This document shows positions 7,031 through 13,938 of a stretch of DNA of 16,642 bases, one piece after another. The first letter of the stretch is position 1, and each line of letters begins with the position of its first letter. A program made the position numbers and the translations under genes. The notes under the pieces were generated by a model, which was given only the letters and a program-made list of their open reading frames with translations, ran no database searches and was not told where the DNA came from. Location: positions 1 to 16,642 of the forward strand of contig CAAEVV010000040.1 of the NCBI GenBank assembly GCA_900759565.1, read 5' to 3'. This DNA is from an uncultured Collinsella sp. GTDB taxonomy: Bacteria; Actinomycetota; Coriobacteriia; Coriobacteriales; Coriobacteriaceae.

Positions 7031-8794
7031 ATGACAGACGAGCTGGACCCCCAGACTCAAGAGCATATTGATGATTCCGCAGACGTCACCGCAGATACTG
7101 ACGCTGTGACCTGCGATGGTACCGACGTCGACGGCCCCATCTTGGACGAAAGCACTACGGCGGAAACCCCTGAAACAGAAAACGCCGACGAGCAAAACGA
7201 CGATGCGCCCGCTCAGGACGACGCCCCTGTACAGGACGCCGCTCCGCAAGCAGCGGGCCCCATCGAGGTGTCTTCGGAAGAAGAGCTCGATGCCGTCATG
7301 GACTCCATGATGGATGCTGTCAAAGCGATGAAAGACGCCGTCGCCGATGCCGATATTGATGCCGAGGAAGAGGAGGCCGCCGAGGCGGCCTCGACCTTTG
7401 TACCCGGCGAGACTCCGGTTGCCGACCAGGGCAGCACCATGCCCTCGTTTCTGCAGCTCGAGCACCCCACGATTGGCGCCGATGCGGTCGATCCGCACGC
7501 AGCAGGCTTTTCTGTGGTCGAGGGCGGTACCGGCAATATCGCCGCGCCGCAGGCTGCCGATGCGGACGCTGCCGACACCGCTCGCCCGACCGCCCCGCAC
7601 TCCCCCGCCGCGAGCCGCGATCTGGGGACCGCCGTCTCGAACACTGCGAACGCCGTGGGCACCTTTATCGCCCAGGGCGCCTCGGCCATGCGCGAGATGA
7701 ACGCCGCGAAAAAGGCACTTGCCGATGCCCGCGCCCACCTGGCCGAACTTGAGCAGCGCATTGCCAATCAGGCCGAGGAACTCGAGACGCGCCAGGATAT
7801 CGCAGGCCGCTACGAGCAGATCGTCGCCGACCAGCGTCAGGCGATCGCCACAGCGCAAAAGACCGCTGCGGCCGCCGAGATTGACCGTGATGCCCACGCC
7901 GCCAAAGCGACAGAGCTCAAGGGTCAGTTCGAACAAATGAAAACAGAGGATGACGCGACTGAGCTCCGCCTGAAGGCCGCGCTCGACGCCGTGGAGGCCC
8001 GCGAGGCGAGCTCTCGCGAGACCGGCAACCGCCTCGTTCGACGTCTTGAGGATTCCAAGCGCATCCGCGACAAGGTGAAGGCCGAGCGAGACGCCGGCAT
8101 TGCGGCCGCACAACAAACCGTCGACGCCACGCGCGCCCAGCTCGAGACGCTGCGTCATGAGTATGCCGAGCTGCAACGCAATCCCTCGGCAAATCCCGCC
8201 AACTATACGGTGCGCACCAGCGAGCTCTCGATGCAGATCTCCGACACGGCAGATGCCCTGCGTAAAGCCGAAGAAGATGTCCCGCGCATCACCGCCGACC
8301 TTGAGCACTCGCTTGCCGCAGCCGAGCAGGCCGTCGAGCAGGCGCAAGCCCCTATCGCCGACGCCAAGCGAGCCCATCAGGCCGTGACGGCAGAGGCCGA
8401 TGTCGCGCGCGACGAGCTGCAGACCGCAAAAACCGCCGCTGCAACGCGCCAGCGCGAACTGCGCGAGAAGATCGCCGCCGAGGACAAGGCACGCCGCGAC
8501 CAAGAGCAGAGCATCGCCAACGCCCAAGCAGATGCCGCACATGCACAGTCGATCATCGAGCAGGCGACCGAGGTACACGACCACCCAGAGATCACTGAGT
8601 CGCTTGCAGGATCCTTGGCCCGAGACGAAGCCGAACACGCCGAGACCGAACGAGAAGTCGCCCAGCTCGAGGCCACCGAGGACGCGGTGCGCGAGCGCAC
8701 CCGCGACTCACGCATCAAATTCACCGGCGCCATCGTCTGCATCGTCGCCGCAATCCTGGTGATCATCCTGATCTGGTTGTTCGCAAGTAAGTAA
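7031..8794 (+). CDS. Large acidic coiled-coil protein with C-terminal membrane anchor, unknown function
   Basis: Not recognised as a known family. The 587-residue protein has three parts: an acidic Asp/Glu/Ala-rich, probably disordered region (about 1-215); a long charged Ala/Glu/Gln-rich segment with strong coiled-coil character (about 220-560), interrupted near 382-396 by an Asn/Pro stretch (RNPSANPANYTVR); and a single hydrophobic helix at about 564-585 followed only by Ser-Lys. No signal peptide is seen, so it should be a tail-anchored protein with its bulk in the cytoplasm. Of two in-frame ATGs (7025, 7031), I prefer 7031 because GAGGAG lies 9 nt before it and only 3 nt before 7025. It stands alone, divergent from the dehydrogenase gene and convergent with queA. 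Roles in envelope organisation or scaffolding are speculation. Confidence 0.85.
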   Translation: MTDELDPQTQEHIDDSADVTADTDAVTCDGTDVDGPILDESTTAETPETENADEQNDDAPAQDDAPVQDAAPQAAGPIEVSSEEELDAVMDSMMDAVKAMKDAVADADIDAEEEEAAEAASTFVPGETPVADQGSTMPSFLQLEHPTIGADAVDPHAAGFSVVEGGTGNIAAPQAADADAADTARPTAPHSPAASRDLGTAVSNTANAVGTFIAQGASAMREMNAAKKALADARAHLAELEQRIANQAEELETRQDIAGRYEQIVADQRQAIATAQKTAAAAEIDRDAHAAKATELKGQFEQMKTEDDATELRLKAALDAVEAREASSRETGNRLVRRLEDSKRIRDKVKAERDAGIAAAQQTVDATRAQLETLRHEYAELQRNPSANPANYTVRTSELSMQISDTADALRKAEEDVPRITADLEHSLAAAEQAVEQAQAPIADAKRAHQAVTAEADVARDELQTAKTAAATRQRELREKIAAEDKARRDQEQSIANAQADAAHAQSIIEQATEVHDHPEITESLAGSLARDEAEHAETEREVAQLEATEDAVRERTRDSRIKFTGAIVCIVAAILVIILIWLFASK

Positions 8795-8820
8795 ACCAGC
8801 CGCCAAAAAGCGCTCAACGC

Positions 8821-8886
8821 AGTTGCGGTGAGATAGTTCCTGTTTAACCCCAAAAAGGCCAATTCAAGAACTATCTCACCGCAACT
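8821..8886. repeat. Palindromic element C, copy 2
   Basis: Inverted repeat with 22-nt arms at 8821-8842 and 8865-8886 (21 of 22 paired) around a 22-nt loop, 26 nt after the stop of the coiled-coil gene. It shares the AGTTGCGGTG end and ATAG core with copy 1 (3315-3376) but differs at inner positions on both arms in a matching way. Confidence 0.88.
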
Positions 8887-8941
8887 TATTTAGATTGGCA
8901 CAAGGCAACCTACCCCTGTTGCACCAAACTCTTGACATAAG

Positions 8942-8985
8942 GAGTGTCCCCAGGTGCCGGCACAAAAGGAACGTCCCCAAGTGCC
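8942..8985. repeat. Two GTCCCC-GTGCC repeat units
   Basis: Unit GAGTGTCCCCAGGTGCCGG (8942-8960, continuing CA) followed by GGAACGTCCCCAAGTGCC (8968-8985), same orientation. They correspond to units in 5645-5693 and precede copy R3 just as those precede R2. Confidence 0.7.
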
Positions 8986-8997
8986 AACAACGGCGGC

Positions 8998-9164
8998 GCC
9001 GATGTTTTGGCGAAGTCAGCGAAAACCCGCCAGAGCGAGCAAGGTGCCTTGAAACAAGGCGGCATTGACCTTCTGGTCATGCCGCCGAAGTTGAAAGGCA
9101 GATTGCCGCTCTGGCGGGTTTGCAGCGTCGGCCGGTTACGGCGTTTGGAAAACGCCGTAACCTA
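8998..9164 (-). repeat. Structured 3'-end repeat, copy R3 (most complete)
   Basis: A 14-bp outer stem AACCCGCCAGAGCG (9024-9037)/CGCTCTGGCGGGTT (9107-9120) encloses CAAGGTGCCTTG (9040-9051) and a bulged hairpin GGCGGCAT-T-GACC/GGTC-ATGCCGCC with TTCT loop (9058-9086). Then comes the terminal 12-bp hairpin GTTACGGCGTTT (9135-9146)/AAACGCCGTAAC (9150-9161), which touches the queA TAG stop (9162-9164). An upstream GTTTTGGCG (about 9004-9012) can pair, with G-T wobble, to the same CGCCAGAGC used in the outer stem, so two folds compete. It is nearly identical to R1 over their shared length. Confidence 0.88.
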
Positions 9165-10379
9165 CTGAATGAGCATCGCGTCGCCGAAGCTAAAGAAGCG
9201 GTAACGTTCTTCGATAGCAGCAGCGTAGGCATCCATGATCTGGTCGCGGGTGGCAAGTGCGCTCACGAGCATCATGAGCGTGGAGCGCGGCACGTGGAAG
9301 TTCGTGATCAGCGCGTCTACCACGTGATAGGTCGAGCCGGGCATGAGGTAGAGCTGCGTCGTGGCGTTCTCGCGCACCACGATGTCACCGCGGCCAAGCG
9401 TGTCGGCTCCGTCCTCGCGGCCTTCAAAATAGCGCGCCGTCACGGCCGGATCGAACACCGGGGCTTCTGCGTCAAACGCGCTCTCGAGCGAGCGCACGGC
9501 GGTGGTACCGACAGCGATCACACGATGACCCTCGGCTTTCGCCTTATGCACGGCGTCGACAACTTCCTGCGACACGTGGTAGCGCTCGGTGTGCATGACG
9601 TGCTGCGTGGGGTCGTCCTCCTCCACCAAGCGGAAGGTATCGATGCCCACCTCGAGCTCGACGGCGGCAAACTTCGCACCCTTGGCCTCGATAGCGGCCA
9701 TGAGCTCGGGAGTAAAGTGCAGACCCGCCGTGGGAGCTGCAGCCGAGTGTTCCTCCTTCATGGCGTAGACGGTCTGGTACTTCTCGGGATCGCCCTCGTA
9801 ATCGGTAATGTAGGGCGGCAGCGGCACGTGGCCGGCAGCATGGATGGCCTCGTCGAGCGTGCGCGGCTCGCCGGCGGCATTGCAACCGGCCGGCTCAAAA
9901 CGCACCAGGCGGCCGCCGCGGCTATCGGTGACAAAGTCGATGACCTCGGCCGTCAGAACCACGGGAGCCCCCTCGGGCGCATGGGCGCCACCGGCGCGAT
10001 ACTCAATCTGAGCACCGGGCTTCAGGCGCTTACCCGGCTTGACCAGGCACTCCCAAACGTGGCCCAGCGGGTCAACATCTTCGCGGCGCTTGAGCAGCAG
10101 CGTCTCGACCACGCCGCCCGAGCCCTCCTTGCGACCGATCAGGCGGGCCGGCATCACGCGCGTCTTGTTGATGACGAGCACATCGCCAGGCTCGATATAG
10201 TCGATGATGTCGCGGAAGATGCGGTGCTCAACGGTACCGCCGTGCTCCAGCGGCGTTCCCGCCTGGGAGCCCTTGCGATCCACCACCAGCAGGCGGCAGG
10301 AGTCGCGCGGCTCGGCAGGAGCCTGGGCAATCAGTTCCTCAGGAAGGTTGTAGTCAAAATCATCGGTACGCATAGACAC
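9162..10379 (-). CDS. queA: tRNA preQ1(34) S-adenosylmethionine ribosyltransferase-isomerase
   Basis: A 405-residue QueA. It transfers and rearranges the ribosyl group of S-adenosylmethionine onto preQ1 in tRNA, forming epoxyqueuosine. Conserved blocks are IAQAPAEPRDSCRLL (18-31; many homologues have Ser where Cys28 stands), INKTRVMPARL (70-80), AAPTAGLHFT (214-223) and GTTAVRSLE (291-299). It is longer than the E. coli enzyme (about 356), with extra residues mainly around 85-185. The start is a GTG at 10379, placed 8 nt after AAGGAG; an ATG two codons later would be 14 nt away. It follows queH by 64 bp and is probably co-transcribed, so the enzyme making epoxyqueuosine and the one reducing it are produced together. 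The stop codon abuts repeat R3. Confidence 0.95.
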   Translation of the reverse strand: MSMRTDDFDYNLPEELIAQAPAEPRDSCRLLVVDRKGSQAGTPLEHGGTVEHRIFRDIIDYIEPGDVLVINKTRVMPARLIGRKEGSGGVVETLLLKRREDVDPLGHVWECLVKPGKRLKPGAQIEYRAGGAHAPEGAPVVLTAEVIDFVTDSRGGRLVRFEPAGCNAAGEPRTLDEAIHAAGHVPLPPYITDYEGDPEKYQTVYAMKEEHSAAAPTAGLHFTPELMAAIEAKGAKFAAVELEVGIDTFRLVEEDDPTQHVMHTERYHVSQEVVDAVHKAKAEGHRVIAVGTTAVRSLESAFDAEAPVFDPAVTARYFEGREDGADTLGRGDIVVRENATTQLYLMPGSTYHVVDALITNFHVPRSTLMMLVSALATRDQIMDAYAAAIEERYRFFSFGDAMLIQ

Positions 10380-10443
10380 GTCGGATACTCCTTATATAGC
10401 CAAAGTCCGTTCTACATCCTAGCAGGCTGCCAGCTCAAAAGAA

Positions 10444-11019
10444 CTACTTTTTGGACGCTTTGCGCTCGTCGCGGATGCGAGCGCGGTCCATGGCCGCCTC
10501 GACGGCCGAGAATCGGCAGCCGCAGTAATTCTGCCGATACATACCCAGCTCGCGCGAGCGACGCGTCGCCTCGGGGTAATACGGGCGAAAATCGCGAATC
10601 ACCGGGGTGAGCCCATGTGCCGCCGCCAAGCGCTCGAGCACGTCATTGCAGGTGTCGAACAGCTGATACGGCGAGACGGCGAGCGTCGTGCCCACAAACT
10701 CAAACCCGCGCTCCTGGGCCACACGGCACGCCTCGGCCAGACGCAGGGCATAGCATGCGCGACAGCGACGGGCTCGATCGGCGCCCAGCGGGGCCACGCC
10801 GGCCTCCCAGCGCTCCCGGTCCTCCCCCGCTTCGATAAGCTCGATGTCGCCATCGGCACACCACCGGCGCAGCTCGTCCAAACGCCGCTGCCATTCATCG
10901 TGCGGCTGAATATTGGGGTTTGTCCAGCAGATTGTGGGCTCAAACCCTTCCTCGCGCAGCAGGCGAACCGGCTCAAGCGAGCATGGTGCACAGCACGCAT
11001 GCAGCAACAACGACTTCAT
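10444..11019 (-). CDS. queH: Epoxyqueuosine reductase QueH (DUF208)
   Basis: A 191-residue QueH, the cobalamin-independent, non-homologous alternative to QueG. It reduces epoxyqueuosine in tRNA to queuosine, the last step of the pathway. The cysteine signature is complete: HACCAPCS (Cys9, Cys10, Cys13), RCRACY (Cys86, Cys89) and YCGC (Cys166, Cys168). The NPNIQPHDEWQRR, TTLAVSPYQ and DFRPYYPE blocks are typical. The known family binds an iron-sulfur cluster plus an extra iron through these cysteines. I chose the ATG at 11019, six nucleotides after GAGGAG; an ATG at 11025 abuts that site. The upstream gene's TGA stop lies inside this ribosome site (GGGTGAGGAG), which suggests translational coupling. 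It precedes queA in the same direction. Confidence 0.93.
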   Translation of the reverse strand: MKSLLLHACCAPCSLEPVRLLREEGFEPTICWTNPNIQPHDEWQRRLDELRRWCADGDIELIEAGEDRERWEAGVAPLGADRARRCRACYALRLAEACRVAQERGFEFVGTTLAVSPYQLFDTCNDVLERLAAAHGLTPVIRDFRPYYPEATRRSRELGMYRQNYCGCRFSAVEAAMDRARIRDERKASKK

Positions 11020-11029
11020 CGACATCTCC

Positions 11030-11596
11030 TCACCCAAAAAAGCGCACGCCAAAGGACGTATCCTCGCAGGCGACAATGCGGCGGTCGCGCAAAATGGTCC
11101 GCACGTAATACCAGTCGCCCACACAGCCCGACAAATGCAAGCCGGTCGCCAGGTAGCACAGCAGCGGATAGCCCGAGAACGCAAACCCCAGGGCAAACGC
11201 TGTCGTCACAACAACCGTCGGTGCCAGGCAAACTGCCACGTACCGCCGGCGCGAATACACCACGCCCTCGGCGCAGGCATAGATCATCGCCGTCTCGCGA
11301 TTCGCCCCAAAGGTCACCTGCGCGCCCGCAGGCGCCAGCAGCTTAAAAAACACACCGTGCACCAGCTCGTGCACGGCAAATGACGCCGCCGAAACCGCAG
11401 CCAAGCCGACTATCCAGCCCAAGACCGTGGTCCAGCCGCCCGCGTCAGCCGCATCCAAGTCCGCAGGCCCGCCCATCAGCATAAACACCGGCACCAAGCA
11501 CACGGCAAATGCGCCGAGCACGGCCATCCCCCACACAAAGCAGGCGTGCAGAAAATCCTCGTCTTCAAACGCATGTATGTTGGAAATCTCATTCAT
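11030..11596 (-). CDS. DUF3267-type integral membrane zinc metalloprotease homologue
   Basis: A 188-residue membrane protein with four likely transmembrane segments (about 21-41, 56-80, 119-140, 144-160). A HELVH zinc motif at 76-80 lies at the end of the second segment, and SGCVGDW (156-162, with Asp161 as possible third ligand) follows the last. This is the layout of the DUF3267 family, distantly related to intramembrane site-2-type proteases. Substrate and role are unknown. It is the first gene of a minus-strand run with queH and queA; its TGA overlaps the queH ribosome site. Its own ribosome site is weak (a TAAGA-like stretch before the ATG at 11596). The link to queuosine genes may be positional only. 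Confidence 0.8.
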   Translation of the reverse strand: MNEISNIHAFEDEDFLHACFVWGMAVLGAFAVCLVPVFMLMGGPADLDAADAGGWTTVLGWIVGLAAVSAASFAVHELVHGVFFKLLAPAGAQVTFGANRETAMIYACAEGVVYSRRRYVAVCLAPTVVVTTAFALGFAFSGYPLLCYLATGLHLSGCVGDWYYVRTILRDRRIVACEDTSFGVRFFG

Positions 11597-11638
11597 AGCA
11601 TCTTAGGATAGCGCCCCTGCCACGTACCCGTCCGCATG

Positions 11639-11647
11639 TGCGATAAT
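11639..11647 (+). promoter_or_regulatory. Extended -10 promoter candidate of the MetRS-like gene
   Basis: TGCGATAAT fits the extended -10 pattern TGnTATAAT with one mismatch, with no good -35. It would start transcription near 11654, leaving about 75 nt of leader before the ATG at 11729. Confidence 0.4.
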
Positions 11648-11728
11648 GTCGAACGATATGCACGAATTGACCACCGCGTCGCCAGGCCTTGCGCCCGGCC
11701 GCGCTCTCACCATATGCGAAGGAGTCCC

Positions 11729-13879
11729 ATGGCATCCAAATACTCCATGAACGACCGTCCCAGCTGGCCTCGCCGCGCCATCGTTACCGCCGGCGAGCCC
11801 TATGGCAACAAGGGCCTTCACTTTGGCCACGTTGGCGGCGTCTTTGTCCCGGCCGACTTCTTCGCCCGCTTCCTGCGCGACCGTCTGGGCCGCGAGAACG
11901 TCATCTTCACCTCGGGCACCGACTGCTATGGCTCGCCCATCATGGAGAGTTACCGCAAGCTCAAGGAGAACGAAGGCTACGATAAGTCCATCGGCGAGTA
12001 TGTCGAGTCCAATCACTCCCGCCAGGCCGCGACCCTCAACAATTACAACATCAGCTGTGACATCTACGGCGGCTCGGGCCTTGAGCCGGCTGCGCAGATT
12101 CACAACGAGGTGACCGCCGAGATTATCAAGCGCCTGCACGAGCAGGGCACCATCTCCAAGCGCTCCACGCTGCAGTTCTACGATGCCAAGGCCGACACGT
12201 TCCTCAACGGCCGTCAGGTGATCGGCCGCTGCCCCATCCAGGGCTGCAAGTCCGAGAAGGCCTATGCCGACGAGTGCGATCTGGGCCACCAGTTTGAGCC
12301 CGAGGAGCTCATCGCGCCCAAGAGCCAACTCACCGGCGAGGTGCCCGAGCTGCGCCCGGTCGACAATCTCTACTTCGACCTGCCGGCCTACCTCGACTTT
12401 ATGAAGACCTATACCGCCAAGCTCGCCCAGAACCCGCAGGTTCGTTCCGTGGTCTCCAAGACTATGGAGGAGTGGCTGCTGCCGGCTCAGCTCTATATCC
12501 AGAACAAGTTCCGCGAGGCCTTCGATGCCGTCGAGGATCAGCTTCCCGAGCATACCGTGCTGGAGCCCGAGGGCAACAAGAGCAGCTTTACCGTCACCTT
12601 CCCCAGCTGGAAGGAGCGCGACGACGCCCACGCGGTGCTCGCCAACGGTGGCGTGCGTTTCCGCAGCGGCAAGGCACTCGTGCCCTTCCGCATCACCGGC
12701 AACATCGACTGGGGCGTTCCGGTGCCCGAGGTCGATGGCGTCTCCGACGTCACCTGCTGGTGCTGGCCCGAGAGCCTGTGGGCGCCCATCAGCTATACGC
12801 GTACCGTGCTCGCGCGCGATGCCCGCGCCGCCGGCGTGACCGAAGGCGTCGCCGCCCAGGATGCCGCCCTCATGGGCGAGCCCGCTGCCGACTCCACGCA
12901 GGTGCCCACGCCCACCTACCAGCACAGCTCGCTCGACTGGCGCGACTGGTGGTGCTCTGACGACGCTCAGATTTACCAGTTCATCGGTCAGGACAACATC
13001 TACTTCTACTGCATCGCGCAGACCGCCATGTGGGAGGCCCTGGGCTGGGACCTCACGCAGAGCACCGTCAGCGCCTGCTACCACCTGCTCTACATGGGCA
13101 AAAAGGCCAGCTCGTCCTCGCAGACGCCTCCCCCGCCGGCAGATGACCTGCTCAACCACTACACCTGCGAGCAGATGCGCGCGCATTGGCTGTCGCTCGG
13201 CCTGTCCGAGAAGCCGGTGAGCTTTAGCCCCAAGGCATACGACACGCGCGTGACCGGCAAGGACAAGGACGGCAACGAGGTGCGCGCCTGCGACGACAAG
13301 CGCGTTATCGATCCGGCCCTTAAGGAGAGCGCCCTTTTGACCGGCGTGTTCAACCGCCTGGCCCGCAGCTGCTTCTACGGCGTCGCCGTCAAGGAGGGCG
13401 ACGAGAGCCCCTACCGCAACGGCTGCATCCCCGCCGGCACCGCTTCTGACACCGTGGTCGAAGCCGCCCAGCAGGCAGCCCTCGCCTTTGAGCAGGCCAT
13501 GTACAAGTTCGAGACGCACCGCGCGCTTGCCGTGTGCGACGACTACCTGCGCGCCGCCAACAAGCGCTGGAGCGATGCCTCCAAGGCCGCCAACAAGCTC
13601 GAGGGCGAGCCGGCCAATGCCGCGATGACGCAGGCCCTCGTCGACGCCTTTACCGAGCTGCGCGTGGCAACCGTCCTGATGCACGGTATTGTGCCGGCCG
13701 GCTGCGAGCTCATCTGCGAGTACTTCGACGTCGATCCGGTCGCCTTCTTTAGCTGGGATAACATCTTTGCCTCCACGGACGAGTTCGTGGAGAGCCTGGG
13801 CGAGAAGCCCGGCGACCACCGCGTGAAGCCGTTGCCCCCGCGCTTCGACTTCTTCAGCAAGCACGAGAGCCAGTACTAA
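11729..13879 (+). CDS. Methionyl-tRNA synthetase-like class I aminoacyl-tRNA ligase
   Basis: A 716-residue protein with MetRS architecture. The N-terminal AGEPYGNKGLHFGH (21-34) is the methionine-pocket and HIGH region (here HFGH). A zinc-knot-like CPIQGC...C...H occurs at 168-187. NIDWGVPVP (325-333), WAPISY (351-356) and QFIGQDN (417-423) are MetRS blocks, and the C-terminus ends PLPPRF, like the end of the MetRS anticodon domain. Two oddities stand out. An extra segment of about 55 residues (roughly 265-320) precedes NIDWG. Also, the KMSKS position reads GKKASSSS followed by QTPPPP (457-470), losing the second lysine. Start 11729 has AAGGAG four nucleotides upstream. No C-terminal tRNA-binding domain is present. 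It may be the cell's MetRS in divergent form or a paralogue with another role; the window cannot tell. The rRNA methyltransferase follows 59 bp later. Confidence 0.8.
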   Translation: MASKYSMNDRPSWPRRAIVTAGEPYGNKGLHFGHVGGVFVPADFFARFLRDRLGRENVIFTSGTDCYGSPIMESYRKLKENEGYDKSIGEYVESNHSRQAATLNNYNISCDIYGGSGLEPAAQIHNEVTAEIIKRLHEQGTISKRSTLQFYDAKADTFLNGRQVIGRCPIQGCKSEKAYADECDLGHQFEPEELIAPKSQLTGEVPELRPVDNLYFDLPAYLDFMKTYTAKLAQNPQVRSVVSKTMEEWLLPAQLYIQNKFREAFDAVEDQLPEHTVLEPEGNKSSFTVTFPSWKERDDAHAVLANGGVRFRSGKALVPFRITGNIDWGVPVPEVDGVSDVTCWCWPESLWAPISYTRTVLARDARAAGVTEGVAAQDAALMGEPAADSTQVPTPTYQHSSLDWRDWWCSDDAQIYQFIGQDNIYFYCIAQTAMWEALGWDLTQSTVSACYHLLYMGKKASSSSQTPPPPADDLLNHYTCEQMRAHWLSLGLSEKPVSFSPKAYDTRVTGKDKDGNEVRACDDKRVIDPALKESALLTGVFNRLARSCFYGVAVKEGDESPYRNGCIPAGTASDTVVEAAQQAALAFEQAMYKFETHRALAVCDDYLRAANKRWSDASKAANKLEGEPANAAMTQALVDAFTELRVATVLMHGIVPAGCELICEYFDVDPVAFFSWDNIFASTDEFVESLGEKPGDHRVKPLPPRFDFFSKHESQY

Positions 13880-13938
13880 AACACGCCAGCAGCGGCGTGC
13901 CCGGAAAGTAGTCAATTTGGGACGGGAAGGAAAGACGG

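Larger units (their letters stand above)
8795..9161. other. Gene-free repeat-rich block between coiled-coil gene and queA
   Basis: About 367 bp between two convergent genes with no credible gene. It carries palindromic element C copy 2 (8821-8886), two GTCCCC-GTGCC units (8942-8985) and structured element R3. No classical U-run terminator was found; these hairpins may take that role. Confidence 0.75.

Noticed and set aside
13457..13879. Frameshift or decay in the MetRS-like gene explaining the lost KMSKS
   Set aside because: Recognisable blocks occur in the same frame on both sides of the loop and the C-terminus ends normally, so divergence rather than disruption fits.
13882..13899. CACGCC/GGCGTG hairpin after the MetRS-like gene as a terminator
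   Set aside because: Stem of only 6 bp and no T-run after it; the next gene follows closely, so termination here is not supported.
11603..13915. Very long open frame on the minus strand opposite the MetRS-like gene, and similar long antisense frames at 222-1586, 6923-8638 and 9120-10610
   Set aside because: They mirror real genes in high-GC DNA, have low-complexity or Arg/Ala/Gly/His-rich products with no family motifs, lack proper ribosome sites, and run across neighbouring gaps and repeats.
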